This document shows, piece after piece, positions 49,573-57,922 of a stretch of 64,000 nt of DNA. A program made the translations under genes and the position numbers. Each line of letters starts with the position of its first letter. Position 1 is the first letter of the stretch. The DNA comes from Streptomyces formicae (GTDB taxonomy: Bacteria > Actinomycetota > Actinomycetes > Streptomycetales > Streptomycetaceae): positions 124,001 to 188,000 of the forward strand of contig NZ_CP071872.1 in NCBI RefSeq assembly GCF_022647665.1, given 5' to 3'. Under the pieces are notes generated by a model. The model was not told the origin of the DNA. It searched no databases and worked only from the letters and a program-made list of their open reading frames with translations.

Positions 49573-49812
49573 ATGTCGCGTACCGCGAAGGCATTCGTTC
49601 TGTCCACCCTCGCCGCCGCCGCTGTCGCGGGCTCCGCCGGTATGGCCACCGCTGACGCCGGTGCGGAAGGCGGCGCGGCGGGCTCGCCCGGCGTCCTGTC
49701 GGGCAACGTCGTCCAGGTCCCGGTGCACGTGCCGGTGAACGTCTGCGGCAACACGGTCGACGTGATCGGCCTGCTGAACCCGGCTTTCGGCAACACCTGC
49801 GTGAACGACTGA
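49573..49812 (+). CDS. chp: Short chaplin, copy 3
   Basis: A 79-residue secreted chaplin: signal to about MATADA, mature GSPGVLSGNVVQVPVHVPVNVCGNTVDVIGLLNPAFGNTCVND. CAAGGAG precedes the ATG at 49573. Its mature core is nearly identical to copy 2, implying recent duplication. A textbook terminator follows. Confidence 0.95.
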   Translation: MSRTAKAFVLSTLAAAAVAGSAGMATADAGAEGGAAGSPGVLSGNVVQVPVHVPVNVCGNTVDVIGLLNPAFGNTCVND

Positions 49813-49835
49813 CGATCCGTCGAGGCGTTCCACGC

Positions 49836-49876
49836 GGCCGCCCTCCCCCAGCCACGGCAGGGGAGGGCGGCCTTTT
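49836..49876 (+). terminator. Rho-independent terminator after chaplin copy 3
   Basis: 13-bp perfect stem (GGCCGCCCTCCCC / GGGGAGGGCGGCC), 11-base loop, then TTTT. Confidence 0.92.
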
Positions 49877-50139
49877 CACGTTCCGGCGCCGCGGTCGGGG
49901 GATCTCATACGAGAATCCGTCCGGGTCGCTTCATTCGGGTGGGGTTACGAGAATTCGCGGGCTTCGGAGTTTCTGACGCGCCCAGGGGTCGTTACACAAG
50001 GCGTAGCAGCACGAGGGGCCACCGGGCGGCACCGCAGGCCAGTGCCATGCGGTCGCAGTACGCCCGAACGGTACGCAATATGCCTGACCCGTACGAAGCT
50101 TGCGCGCGCGACACGCGGCGCCGAAGGAGAGATTCACTG
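49877..50139. other. Intergenic region upstream of the small secreted protein
   Basis: About 260 bases without a gene. Contains lower-GC patches (CATACGAGAATCCG; GGTTACGAGAATTCG) that may hold a promoter for the gene at 50140. Confidence 0.35.
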
Positions 50140-50439
50140 ATGAAGCCCATGAAGCCCATGAAGGTCGTCGCGGTCGTGGCCGGTTCTCTGGCGGTCGCGG
50201 GTGCCTCCGCCCCGGCTTTCGCCGCTTCCGGCTTCACGACGCCGACCAGCCTCAACGGGGCGGTCACGACCGTCGCCGAGCAGACCACGGCCGCCGCGGC
50301 CCCGATCGCGAGCAAGACGCTGGACACGGAACAGCAGGGTTCGCTGCTCAACACCGTCAAGGGCGCGACCGGCGAGCTGGGCAAGGCCAAGGGCGGTCTA
50401 CCGGGCGGACTCCTCGGCGGCCTTCCCCTGGGCTCCTGA
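50140..50439 (+). CDS. Small secreted protein, unknown
   Basis: A 99-residue protein. The start region reads MKPMKPMK, with ATG codons at 50140, 50149 and 50158; GAAGGAGA lies before the first. A signal peptide ends near APAFAAS. The mature part is Ala/Thr/Gly-rich and ends in GGLPGGLLGGLPLGS. I do not recognise a named family. It follows the chaplin cluster and may be another surface component. Confidence 0.7.
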   Translation: MKPMKPMKVVAVVAGSLAVAGASAPAFAASGFTTPTSLNGAVTTVAEQTTAAAAPIASKTLDTEQQGSLLNTVKGATGELGKAKGGLPGGLLGGLPLGS

Positions 50440-50630
50440 GCGGCGCTGCTGTCGGCCTCCTGAGCGGCGTTCGTGAGCGGCGTTCGTGGTCGGCGCTCGT
50501 GAGCGGTGACGGTCTGTCGGCACGCTCCGTCGGACCGTACACGCGAGCGAGCGCGACACCTTAGGGGTAATCGGCGGCGGAGCTCCCCCGGGCAGGTGAC
50601 ACGGACGCCCGGAGGATCCCGGTACGTCGC

Positions 50631-50636
50631 TAAGGT
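50631..50636 (+). promoter_or_regulatory. -10 element of a leaderless transcript
   Basis: TAAGGT, 7 bases before the GTG at 50644; no Shine-Dalgarno sequence. Confidence 0.4.
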
Positions 50637-50643
50637 CCCCCGG

Positions 50644-51144
50644 GTGACCACAACCTCCGGCGCTGTACGCGCCTACCACCCGGCCCAGTTGGGCACCCTC
50701 GCCGTCATCGCCTGGAGCGGCGAACACCCGGACGACGAGCGTGACATGCCGTTTCTGCTGGCCTACTCCCTCGGGGACGGCGCCGGCGGACCCGAGGCCG
50801 TGGAGCCGGCCGCCCGGCAGCTGCTCGGCCAGGCCGGTCTGCGCGTCGGCACCGAGTACGTGGACGCCGTCCAGGCGGACGGCCTGCCCATCACCCTCCT
50901 CGTCGAGGCGGGGCAGGCGGTGCTGACGATGCCTCATCTGACTGCCCAGTGCGCGGTGCCGCCGGAATGGCTGAGCGCGGTCGGGGAGCGGGGGCACGTC
51001 TACTTCCTCTTCGCCACCCGCCCCTGGCCGCAGGCGACACCCGGGGTGCCGGTCACGGACGAGATGCTGCGTGACTTCGTGGGCGACGAGGAGATGCTGT
51101 CGACGGCGGCGCACTGTCTGCTGCCGGTGCGTCAGCTGCGGTGA
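50644..51144 (+). CDS. DUF5949-like protein
   Basis: A 166-residue soluble protein starting at GTG 50644 (VTTTSGAVRAYHPAQLGTLAVIAWSG). Conserved-looking blocks include MPFLLAYSLGDG, LLGQAGLRVGTEYVD and FLFATRPWPQATPG. It fits the uncharacterised Streptomyces DUF5949 family. Probably leaderless. Function unknown. Confidence 0.72.
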   Translation: MTTTSGAVRAYHPAQLGTLAVIAWSGEHPDDERDMPFLLAYSLGDGAGGPEAVEPAARQLLGQAGLRVGTEYVDAVQADGLPITLLVEAGQAVLTMPHLTAQCAVPPEWLSAVGERGHVYFLFATRPWPQATPGVPVTDEMLRDFVGDEEMLSTAAHCLLPVRQLR

Positions 51145-51193
51145 CGAGCGGAGCCGTCGCCGAGTGCTCCGTACGGCGGCCCGGCACGGCAAA

Positions 51194-51230
51194 GGGCCCG
51201 GCGGGCGGCTGGTGAACCGCCTGCCGGGCC
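51194..51230 (+). terminator. Hairpin after the DUF5949 gene
   Basis: GGCCCGGCGGGCGG pairs with CCGCCTGCCGGGCC (one wobble) across an 8-base loop. Confidence 0.75.
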
Positions 51231-51248
51231 ATGGGTATGCCTGACGGA

Positions 51249-51362
51249 TCAGAGGCGAATCTGCTGGGGCTCGCTCGCCGGGCAGGCGGCCGCGGGACGT
51301 ACGGCCGGCCTGGGGCCCCCGGCGAGCCGGAGTCTTATATGGCGAAGCGTCAGCTTCATCAT
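51249..51362 (-). CDS. Possible 37-residue small protein or leader peptide
   Basis: Frame MMKLTLRHIRLRLAGG followed by a Pro/Arg/Ala region with one Cys and ending IRL. GAGGAG sits 6 bases before the ATG at 51362, a strong ribosome-binding site, yet nothing obvious follows on the same strand. The LTLRHIRL start resembles actinobacterial leader-peptide ORFs. Real expression is uncertain. Confidence 0.4.
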   Translation of the reverse strand: MMKLTLRHIRLRLAGGPRPAVRPAAACPASEPQQIRL

Positions 51363-51491
51363 CGAGCTCCTCGATATAGGTGCAGGGACACCCGCGACGC
51401 TAATCCGAATCTGACGATCCGTCGCGTCGGGAGAGGCCGTGATTACTGCGTGCGCGCATCGGCCCAGGTGACACCCGGAGAGGACAGAGGT

Positions 51492-52181
51492 ATGGGGACA
51501 CACGGCAGGACACCCGCCAGGACGCTCGTCAGGCCGCCCGTGAGGACACCCGGCGGGCCACGGGTCCCGCGCCCCGCGACGGCGGCGCACGACGCCCCGT
51601 CAGATTCGGCCGGCGCCCGCCCCGGTCTCGCGTGGCTGATGGTCGTCACGGGCGCGGCCGGGCTGCTCGCCTCGTGGGTCATCACGATCGACAAGTTCGC
51701 GCTGCTCGAGGACCCGGACTTCACGCCGGGGTGCAGCCTCAACCCCGTCGTCTCCTGCGGCAGCGTCATGAAGAGCGAGCAGGCCGCGGTCTTCGGCTTC
51801 CCCAACCCGATGCTGGGCCTCGTCACGTACGCCGTCGTCATCGCCGTCGGCGCCGGTCTGCTGGCGGGCGCCCGCTACGGCCGCCGGTTCTGGCTCGGCC
51901 TCAACGCGGGCACCCTCTTCGGCGTCGGTTTCTGCACCTGGCTCCAGTTCCAGTCGCTGTACCGCATCAACGCCCTGTGCCTGTGGTGCTCGCTGGCGTG
52001 GGTCGCCACGATCTTCCTCTTCTGCCACGTCACGCGGCACACCGTCGAGCACCGGTTCCTCCCCGCGCCGGAGGGGCTGCGCCGTGGCCTGCGTGAGTTC
52101 GGCTGGGTGCCGCCGGTGGTGTGGACGGGGGCGATCGGGATGCTGGTGCTGACGCGCTGGTGGGACTTCTGGACGAGCTGA
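51492..52181 (+). CDS. Vitamin K epoxide reductase-family (VKOR) protein
   Basis: A 229-residue membrane protein starting at ATG 51492. Four or five hydrophobic segments carry the VKOR motifs CSLNPVVSCGSV (loop Cys pair) and CLWC (active-site Cys-x-x-Cys). Bacterial VKOR reoxidises DsbA-like proteins using quinone, to form disulfides in secreted proteins. The two-Cys chaplins and rodlins nearby could be among its clients, which is inference. The ~350 bases upstream hold a hairpin and the small minus-strand frame. Confidence 0.92.
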   Translation: MGTHGRTPARTLVRPPVRTPGGPRVPRPATAAHDAPSDSAGARPGLAWLMVVTGAAGLLASWVITIDKFALLEDPDFTPGCSLNPVVSCGSVMKSEQAAVFGFPNPMLGLVTYAVVIAVGAGLLAGARYGRRFWLGLNAGTLFGVGFCTWLQFQSLYRINALCLWCSLAWVATIFLFCHVTRHTVEHRFLPAPEGLRRGLREFGWVPPVVWTGAIGMLVLTRWWDFWTS

Positions 52182-52234
52182 GCCCGTGTCAGACCCGGCC
52201 GGGGGAGGGCACCACCCCGGGCCATCGCTCTTGA

Positions 52235-52270
52235 ACCCCGGGACACCGCTTTTGAGCGGTGTCCCGGGGT
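52235..52270. terminator. Bidirectional hairpin after VKOR
   Basis: 16-bp perfect repeat, arms ACCCCGGGACACCGCT and AGCGGTGTCCCGGGGT with loop TTTG, between converging genes. Confidence 0.88.
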
Positions 52271-52280
52271 CCCCGCGCGC

Positions 52281-53111
52281 TCAGGTCCAGGCGGCGGCGG
52301 AGAAGAGCCCGCCCAGGCCGAAGGCCCCCGAGCCGGTGAAGTCGGAGGACGCCTCGTTGCGCCGGTGGCGGCCCGAGTACTCCCTCGAAGCGCTGGAGTA
52401 GTCCATCGACGTCACCTGGTTGCTCGTCTTCACGAGATGGCCCTCGGCGGCGAGGACCTGTACGCGCTGGAGCACCGTCCCCAGTTCGAGGCCCAGTTCG
52501 TTCGCGACGACCTGCAGATCCAGACCGGAGTGCCAGCTCCACACCAGCACCGAGTCCATCGACGGCGACCAGACGGGCATGGTGGCCTGAGCGGGCTCCG
52601 TCCACGTCTGCTCCTCGGCGCCCGCGGTCGGCCAGCTGCTGACCACCTGGGGCTGCTGTGCTGTGTGGGGGGCGGACGCGGCCGCGGTCTGCCCGGTCTC
52701 CGCTCGCGGAAAGGCCCCGTGGGTCTCCGTAGTTGGCTGTCCCGCACCCCCGTGCGCGGTCTCGTTGCCGGGCTCGCCGGACTGCTCGGAGGCGCGCGTC
52801 AGGAGGTTGGCCGCCACCGTGCGGGCACCCTCGCGGCCGACGGTCCTACGAGCGATCCTGACCTCGCGCTCCTGGAGGCCCATCATGCCGGCGACGGTGC
52901 CGTCGTCCCCCACGACCACGGCGAAGGCGGCAAGCATCCTCGAACGATCGGCCTGCGCCTCGTCCAACGCGCTCTGCGCCAGGCGCACCCGGTCATCGCT
53001 GGCGCAGAAGGCTTTTGCCAGCACAGTATTTCTTTCCCACAACTCACGCGGTTCCACATACGCACAAACGCCCCTTGTGCCCGGGGGACTCGCGATCGCA
53101 CCAGAATTCAC
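52281..53111 (-). CDS. Hypothetical protein with two helix-turn-helix-like regions
   Basis: Up to 276 residues from GTG 53111; a shorter start at GTG 53057 (VEPRELWERN) is equally plausible. The N-terminal region (LWERNTVLAKAFCASDDRVRLAQSALDEAQADRSRM...GLQEREVRIARRTVG) is helical with an HTH-like end. A low-complexity Gln/Thr/Ala linker leads to a C-terminal segment (LDLQVVANELGLELGTVLQRVQVLAAEGHLVKT) with winged-HTH character. Likely a DNA-binding protein of a Streptomyces family I do not recognise. Confidence 0.65.
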   Translation of the reverse strand: MNSGAIASPPGTRGVCAYVEPRELWERNTVLAKAFCASDDRVRLAQSALDEAQADRSRMLAAFAVVVGDDGTVAGMMGLQEREVRIARRTVGREGARTVAANLLTRASEQSGEPGNETAHGGAGQPTTETHGAFPRAETGQTAAASAPHTAQQPQVVSSWPTAGAEEQTWTEPAQATMPVWSPSMDSVLVWSWHSGLDLQVVANELGLELGTVLQRVQVLAAEGHLVKTSNQVTSMDYSSASREYSGRHRRNEASSDFTGSGAFGLGGLFSAAAWT

Positions 53112-53178
53112 ACGATGAGCTCCAATGGCTCAAGTTTTTCCGATTCTCGATCGCGGCAACGGCAAAGCCTTCTTTCAT
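53044..53178 (-). CDS. Possible 44-residue upstream ORF
   Basis: Frame from ATG 53178 to TGA 53044, beginning MKEGFAVAAIENRKN and containing five cysteines. It overlaps the 5' end of the hypothetical gene in another frame and ends 13 bases past the alternative start at 53057, so coupling is possible. No clear Shine-Dalgarno. Weak call. Confidence 0.3.
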   Translation of the reverse strand: MKEGFAVAAIENRKNLSHWSSSCEFWCDRESPGHKGRLCVCGTA

Positions 53179-53280
53179 TCGAAGTGCGATGCATTCAATG
53201 GCATCTACCGTTCGTCCTACGAAACCACATGAGTTTCATGGGGTCGCATCCCCGCCGGCCCCACCGTTCCCGCCGGCGGG

Positions 53281-53556
53281 TCACCGGGGCCGCGGGACGC
53301 GTCCGACGACGTCCGTCTCCGCCTTCGGCCCGCCGGACGGTGGCACGGGATCCCGTTCGAGCCGCAGCATCCGCAGCGTCCGCTGCGTCTCCTCCTCGAA
53401 CGCCCAGCTGGAGGCAAGTCTGTCCCACTCCAGGTCGCGGGTGCCCGGCAGCATGGCCCCGCGCGCCCGCCACTCGGCGAGCAGCTGCACGTACAGCGGT
53501 GTCTGCGCCGCCTGGCCCTGGCCGTACGGGCGTGGCGGGGTACTCGAAGAATTCAT
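53281..53556 (-). CDS. Hypothetical 91-residue protein
   Basis: Starts at ATG 53556 (MNSSSTPPRPYGQGQAAQTPLYVQLLAEW). Central region (LYVQLLAEWRARGAMLPGTRDLEWDRLASSWAFEEETQRTLRMLRL) is amphipathic helix; the tail is basic. No signal peptide. Divergent from the STAS-like gene by about 180 bases of lower-GC DNA. Function unknown. Confidence 0.55.
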   Translation of the reverse strand: MNSSSTPPRPYGQGQAAQTPLYVQLLAEWRARGAMLPGTRDLEWDRLASSWAFEEETQRTLRMLRLERDPVPPSGGPKAETDVVGRVPRPR

Positions 53557-53736
53557 CACCGGCAAAACGATTTCCCCTGGCGCCGGACACGCCCGGAGCG
53601 ACGCGTTCCTTCGCGTGTCACCCGTATGGCTCGAACTCCGGGTGCAGTTCACAGCACTTATGCGGTAGGTGTGGGGGTCGATTTGGACCGGGCCGCGGCG
53701 GACCGCGGCCCGGTCACTGAGAAGGGGTGCAGCAAT

Positions 53737-54147
53737 ATGAATGTCGACGAATTGGTCAAGACGCATCCGGGCCCGGCCGATGCCCTGCGCGGCGGCTCCG
53801 CGCAGCGGAACGAGCCGGTTGTCATTTCGCACTGCCAGACCATCGACCGCACGCTGGTCATCGCGCTCCGAGGTGTGATCGACGAAACGAGCGTCTATCC
53901 TGTCCGGCTGATGCTTGCCGTCGCCGTGAAATCCGGTTACGTGCGCCTTGTCGTGGATTGTGAAGAAGTAACGGACTGCGGAAAAGAGCTTCTCGATCTT
54001 CTTCTTTCCTGGAAGCGAAACGGTAGAAATCTTGTTCTTGCTTCCCCTTCCTCGCCCGTTCGCCGGCAGATTGCGGCCGAGATTGCCATGCACCTATTCC
54101 TTTGTGCGCTCTCGGTTCGGCACGCGCTGGATCTGGTGGAGAGATGA
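53737..54147 (+). CDS. STAS-domain-like protein
   Basis: A 136-residue protein starting at ATG 53737 with GAAGGGG upstream. [30 protein letters not shown]...[38 protein letters not shown] resembles the STAS fold of anti-sigma factor antagonists, although the phospho-acceptor serine is not certain. The second half has lower GC than neighbours (AAAGAGCTTCTCGATCTTC). It lies 46 bases before rmlA. Confidence 0.65.
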   Translation: MNVDELVKTHPGPADALRGGSAQRNEPVVISHCQTIDRTLVIALRGVIDETSVYPVRLMLAVAVKSGYVRLVVDCEEVTDCGKELLDLLLSWKRNGRNLVLASPSSPVRRQIAAEIAMHLFLCALSVRHALDLVER

Positions 54148-54181
54148 GGTCGGGTTCCGGCGTGTCCGCCAAGTGGCAGGC

Positions 54182-54187
54182 TATGGT
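54182..54187 (+). promoter_or_regulatory. -10 element of a leaderless rmlA transcript
   Basis: TATGGT, 6 bases before the ATG at 54194. Confidence 0.4.
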
Positions 54188-54193
54188 GCTGCC

Positions 54194-55132
54194 ATGCGCG
54201 GAATTCTGCTGGCCGGTGGAACTGGCTCACGGCTGTGGCCGCTGACCCATTCGGTGTCCAAGCAACTGCTGCCGGTCTTCGACAAGCCGATGGTCTATTA
54301 CCCGCTTTCCACACTGGTGATGGCCGGGGCCAGAGAGATCCTGATCATCACCACCCCCGAGGACCAAAACCAGTTCCGCCGGCTGCTCGGCGACGGTGGA
54401 CAACTGGGCCTCCGGCTGGAATACGTGACCCAGGAGCGGCCGGAAGGCATTGCCCAGGCATTCCTGCTGGGCGCCGACTTCATCGGTGGCGAATCGGTCG
54501 CCCTGATCCTGGGCGACAACATCTTCCACGGCAGCGGCCTCGGCACCCGGCTCGCCCACCACGGCGACATGAAGGGCGGCAGGGTGTTCGCGTACCAGGT
54601 CGCGGACCCCTCGGCCTACGGAGTGGTGGAGTTCGACGAGCTGGGCCGGGCGCTGTCCATCGAGGAGAAGCCGGCCCGGCCGCGATCCCGCTACGCCGTG
54701 CCCGGGCTGTACTTCTACGACGAGCAGGTCGTGGACATCGCCCGGGAGCTGCGGCCCAGCGCCCGCGGCGAATTGGAGATCACCGATCTCAACCGGGTCT
54801 ATCTGGAGTCAGGTGACCTCCATGTCACCCGGCTCGACCGGGGCACGGCCTGGCTGGACACCGGCACGTTCGCCTCCATGGTGCAGGCGTCGGAGTTCGT
54901 CCGGGTCATCGAGGAGCGCCAGGGCTTCAAGATCGGGTGCATCGAGGAGGCGGTCTGGCGGGCCGGCCTGATCGACGACGACCGGCTGCGCGAACTGGCC
55001 CAGCCCCTGCTCAAGAGCGGTTACGGCCACTATCTGCTGAGCCTGCCCGACGACTCCCGGTACGCCGTCATGCCCCAGAGGGGCAGCGGGTCACTCCGGG
55101 AAGAGCTGCTGCGGACGGGATCCGGCGCGTGA
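54194..55132 (+). CDS. rmlA: Glucose-1-phosphate thymidylyltransferase
   Basis: A 312-residue nucleotidyltransferase: [14 protein letters not shown] at residues 5-18, [17 protein letters not shown], and LGDNIFHG. It makes dTDP-glucose from glucose-1-phosphate and dTTP, first step of dTDP-L-rhamnose. The stop overlaps the rmlC GTG start (GTGA). Confidence 0.95.
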   Translation: MRGILLAGGTGSRLWPLTHSVSKQLLPVFDKPMVYYPLSTLVMAGAREILIITTPEDQNQFRRLLGDGGQLGLRLEYVTQERPEGIAQAFLLGADFIGGESVALILGDNIFHGSGLGTRLAHHGDMKGGRVFAYQVADPSAYGVVEFDELGRALSIEEKPARPRSRYAVPGLYFYDEQVVDIARELRPSARGELEITDLNRVYLESGDLHVTRLDRGTAWLDTGTFASMVQASEFVRVIEERQGFKIGCIEEAVWRAGLIDDDRLRELAQPLLKSGYGHYLLSLPDDSRYAVMPQRGSGSLREELLRTGSGA

Positions 55133-55800
55133 GGCCGCTGGGCATCGAAGGCGCCTGGGTGAGCGAACCCCAGGTGTTCGCCGACGACAGAGGCCGCTTC
55201 CACGAGTGGTTCAGGAGCGACCCGTTCCGTGATGTCACGGGCCACGGGCTCCGCCTCGAACAGGCCAACTGCTCCCGCTCCGTGCGGGGAGCGCTCCGCG
55301 GCATCCACTTCGCGTCGGTGCCGCCCGGCCAGGCCAAGTACGTCACCTGCGTCGGCGGCGCCGTCCTGGACGTGATCGTCGACATCCGCACCGGCTCCCC
55401 GACCTTCGGCAGCTGGGAGTCGGTGCGACTCGACGACCGGACGCACCGAAGCGTCTATCTCTCGGAAGGACTCGGCCACGCCTTCATGGCGCTGGACGAC
55501 CACAGCACCGTGGTCTATCTGTGCTCGGCGGGATATGCGCCGCAGCGTGAATTCGGGATCAACCCGCTGGATCCGGCGCTGGCGATCTCCTGGCCCGAGG
55601 GTCTCGTACCGGAACTCTCCGACAAGGACGCCGCGGCACCCACGCTTGAGGAGGCCGAGCGCCTGGGCCTGTTGCCGTCCTACCAGGACTGCCGTGCGTA
55701 TCGCAGCAGTCTGCGAAGCGGCGTCTTGATCGCGCAGTCGGGGGCCATTGACGTGAATGGAAATGCAGGCGCAAACGGGACTTCGCGGCCGCTCGGGTGA
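55129..55800 (+). CDS. rmlC: dTDP-4-dehydrorhamnose 3,5-epimerase
   Basis: A 223-residue cupin-fold enzyme: [41 protein letters not shown], and [20 protein letters not shown] with the catalytic His (near 60) and conserved Tyr region. It epimerises C3 and C5 of the 4-keto-sugar. Starts at GTG 55129 overlapping rmlA. The C-terminal ~50 residues exceed the typical length and look unstructured. Confidence 0.93.
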   Translation: MRPLGIEGAWVSEPQVFADDRGRFHEWFRSDPFRDVTGHGLRLEQANCSRSVRGALRGIHFASVPPGQAKYVTCVGGAVLDVIVDIRTGSPTFGSWESVRLDDRTHRSVYLSEGLGHAFMALDDHSTVVYLCSAGYAPQREFGINPLDPALAISWPEGLVPELSDKDAAAPTLEEAERLGLLPSYQDCRAYRSSLRSGVLIAQSGAIDVNGNAGANGTSRPLG

Positions 55801-55967
55801 TCTCCGGGTGCGACACGGCACATCTCGTAATCATTCAATTGCTGAGAGTGAAGACTGCTGGTGTCCGTGGCCGTTGGGCGACGCGACACGCATGCGAATC
55901 ACGCGCACATACCGGGTGCGCACGCTTGCGGTGTGGTCACTCCAAGTTCCGTGAGGAAGGTTCTCTG

Positions 55968-56801
55968 GTGAGCCGTAAAACGATCCGAACTTCCCGCATG
56001 AAAACCGCAACGCTGGTTTCAGCGGGAGCACTTGCCGCAGTGCTCAATGTGGTACCGGCCACGGCGGCCATCGCCGACGCGGTCCACAGGGCCGGCCCCA
56101 CCTACAGCGAGGGCGTGCCCGGCCCGAACGGCGCCCTGAGCGCCGACGGTGACCGCGACAAGGACCGTGACCGCGGTCCTCAGGGCAGGCCGGGCCCCCA
56201 GGGCCCGCAGGGTGTGCCGGGCGCGATCGGCCCGCAGGGTGTCCCGGGTGTCGACGGCCTCGACGGTGCCCAGGGCCCCCAGGGTGTCCCGGGTGACCCC
56301 GGCGGCCCGCAGGGTGCCCAGGGTGCCCAGGGTGCCCAGGGCGCCGACGGTGACGACGGAGCCCAGGGTCCGCAGGGTGCCCAGGGCGCCGCGGGCGTCG
56401 ACGGCGTCGACGGAGCCCAGGGTCCGCAGGGTGCCCAGGGCGCTGCGGGCGTCGACGGCGTCGACGGAGCCCAGGGTGCCCAGGGCACGCAGGGTGCTCA
56501 GGGTGCTCAGGGTGCTCAGGGCGTGCAGGGAGCGGCCACGCTCGACACCTACGTGGTGACCGAGACGGAAGACCTCCCCCTCGCGGGCGTCCAGGCCACG
56601 GTGACCGCCGACTGCATCGGTAACGACGTCTCCACCGGCGGTGGGTTCGCCGTCGACTACACGCTCGGCCTCGGCGTCAACGCAGAGGAGAGCGCTCCGG
56701 TGCTGGCCGGTGACGTTGCCACCGGGTGGCAGGCCCGCATCACCGGCGCAGCCGGTGTTGAGGGAACCTTCTCCGTCTTCGCGGTCTGCCACGACGTGTG
56801 A
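55968..56801 (+). CDS. Secreted collagen-like protein
   Basis: A 277-residue protein from GTG 55968, with GAGGAAGG 10 bases upstream. The N-terminus has a signal peptide (ATLVSAGALAAVLNVVPATAAIA). Residues about 65-180 are collagen Gly-X-Y triplets (GPQGRPGPQGPQG, GAQGAQG, AAGVDGVDG), within which an 18-residue unit is repeated. The C-terminal domain (about 185-277) is a beta-rich sequence with two Cys (TADCIGNDVS, FAVCHDV). It sits between rmlC and rmlB. No LPXTG or chaplin motif, so surface attachment is unknown. Confidence 0.92.
   Translation: MSRKTIRTSRMKTATLVSAGALAAVLNVVPATAAIADAVHRAGPTYSEGVPGPNGALSADGDRDKDRDRGPQGRPGPQGPQGVPGAIGPQGVPGVDGLDGAQGPQGVPGDPGGPQGAQGAQGAQGADGDDGAQGPQGAQGAAGVDGVDGAQGPQGAQGAAGVDGVDGAQGAQGTQGAQGAQGAQGVQGAATLDTYVVTETEDLPLAGVQATVTADCIGNDVSTGGGFAVDYTLGLGVNAEESAPVLAGDVATGWQARITGAAGVEGTFSVFAVCHDV
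56355..56474. repeat. 54-bp tandem repeat in the collagen-like gene
   Basis: Units begin GACGGAGCCCAGGGTCCGCA at 56355 and 56409, with a third diverging copy at 56463; the 54-bp period is 18 codons, so the frame is kept. Confidence 0.85.
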
Positions 56802-56950
56802 TGAATCCCGTGTGAGCGGCGGTGCGGTACCGGCCGCCGGCTTCGTGCAGGAACGATGGACGGTGCTCCGGGGCTTCGGCTTTGGGGCACCGTCGGCGTT
56901 TCCCGTGGCATCGGGAAATGGGCAGAAGACGACAGAGAGTTCGGAGTACC

Positions 56951-57922
56951 ATGCGCATCCTTGTGACCGGCGGCGCCGGATTCATCGGCTCGGAATACGT
57001 CCGGCAGCGACTGAGCGCGGATCCGGCCGCACGGATCACGGTCCTCGACAAACTCACCTACTCGGGAGTCGAGGCCAATCTGGCCCCCGTGGCCGGGCAC
57101 CCGGGCTACACCTTCGTACGGGGCGACATCTGCGACCCCGATGTGGTCGGCGAGGTGATGGCGGACCACGACGCGGTGGTGCACTTCGCGGCCGAGTCGC
57201 ACGTGGACCGCTCCATCGAGGGGGCCGGACCCTTCGTCCGCACCAATGTACTCGGCACCCAGGTGCTGCTGGACGCCGCGGTCCGCCACCGCGTAGGCCG
57301 ATTCCTGCACGTCTCCACCGACGAGGTGTACGGGTCGATCAGCGAGGGCTCGTGGACCGAGGAGTGGCCGCTGTCGCCGAACTCCCCCTACTCGGCCTCG
57401 AAGAGCGGTGCCGACCTGCTGGCGCTCGCGTACCACCGCACCCACGGACTGGACGTCGTGGTGACCCGCTGCACCAACAACTACGGGCCGTACCAGTTCC
57501 CGGAGAAGGTCATCCCGCTGTTCATCACCAACCTGATCGACGGGAGGACGGTCCCCCTGTACGGGGACGGCCGCAACATCCGCGACTGGCTGCACGTCTC
57601 CGACCACTGCCGGGCCATCGACCTCGTCCTGCACGGCGGCAGGGCCGGGGAGGTCTACAACGTCGGCGGCGGGACCGAGGTGAGCAACCACAAGCTCACC
57701 GGTCTGCTGCTGGACGCCGTCGGAGCGGGCTGGGACCGGGTCAGCTACGTCGCCGACCGCAAGGGCCACGACCTGCGCTACTCACTCGACGACAGCAAGA
57801 TCCGCGAACACCTCGGCTACGCCCCGCAGGTGTCCTTCGCGGACGGCCTGGCCGCCACCGTCGCCTGGTACCGCGAGCACCGCTCCTGGTGGGAGCCGCT
57901 CAAGGCACGGGCGGCGCTGTGA
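56951..57922 (+). CDS. rmlB: dTDP-glucose 4,6-dehydratase
   Basis: A 323-residue SDR enzyme: GGAGFIGSEYV at residues 7-17 (NAD+ site), STDEVYG with the catalytic Asp-Glu, YSASKSGAD with YxxxK, and GRNIRDWLHVSDHCRAI. It converts dTDP-glucose to the 4-keto-6-deoxy sugar. Its stop overlaps the rmlD start by one base. Confidence 0.96.
   Translation: MRILVTGGAGFIGSEYVRQRLSADPAARITVLDKLTYSGVEANLAPVAGHPGYTFVRGDICDPDVVGEVMADHDAVVHFAAESHVDRSIEGAGPFVRTNVLGTQVLLDAAVRHRVGRFLHVSTDEVYGSISEGSWTEEWPLSPNSPYSASKSGADLLALAYHRTHGLDVVVTRCTNNYGPYQFPEKVIPLFITNLIDGRTVPLYGDGRNIRDWLHVSDHCRAIDLVLHGGRAGEVYNVGGGTEVSNHKLTGLLLDAVGAGWDRVSYVADRKGHDLRYSLDDSKIREHLGYAPQVSFADGLAATVAWYREHRSWWEPLKARAAL

Noticed and set aside
56180..56488. 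Minus-strand frame in the collagen repeat (Pro/Trp/Ala repeats)
   Set aside because: Complement of the Gly-X-Y repeats, not an independent gene.
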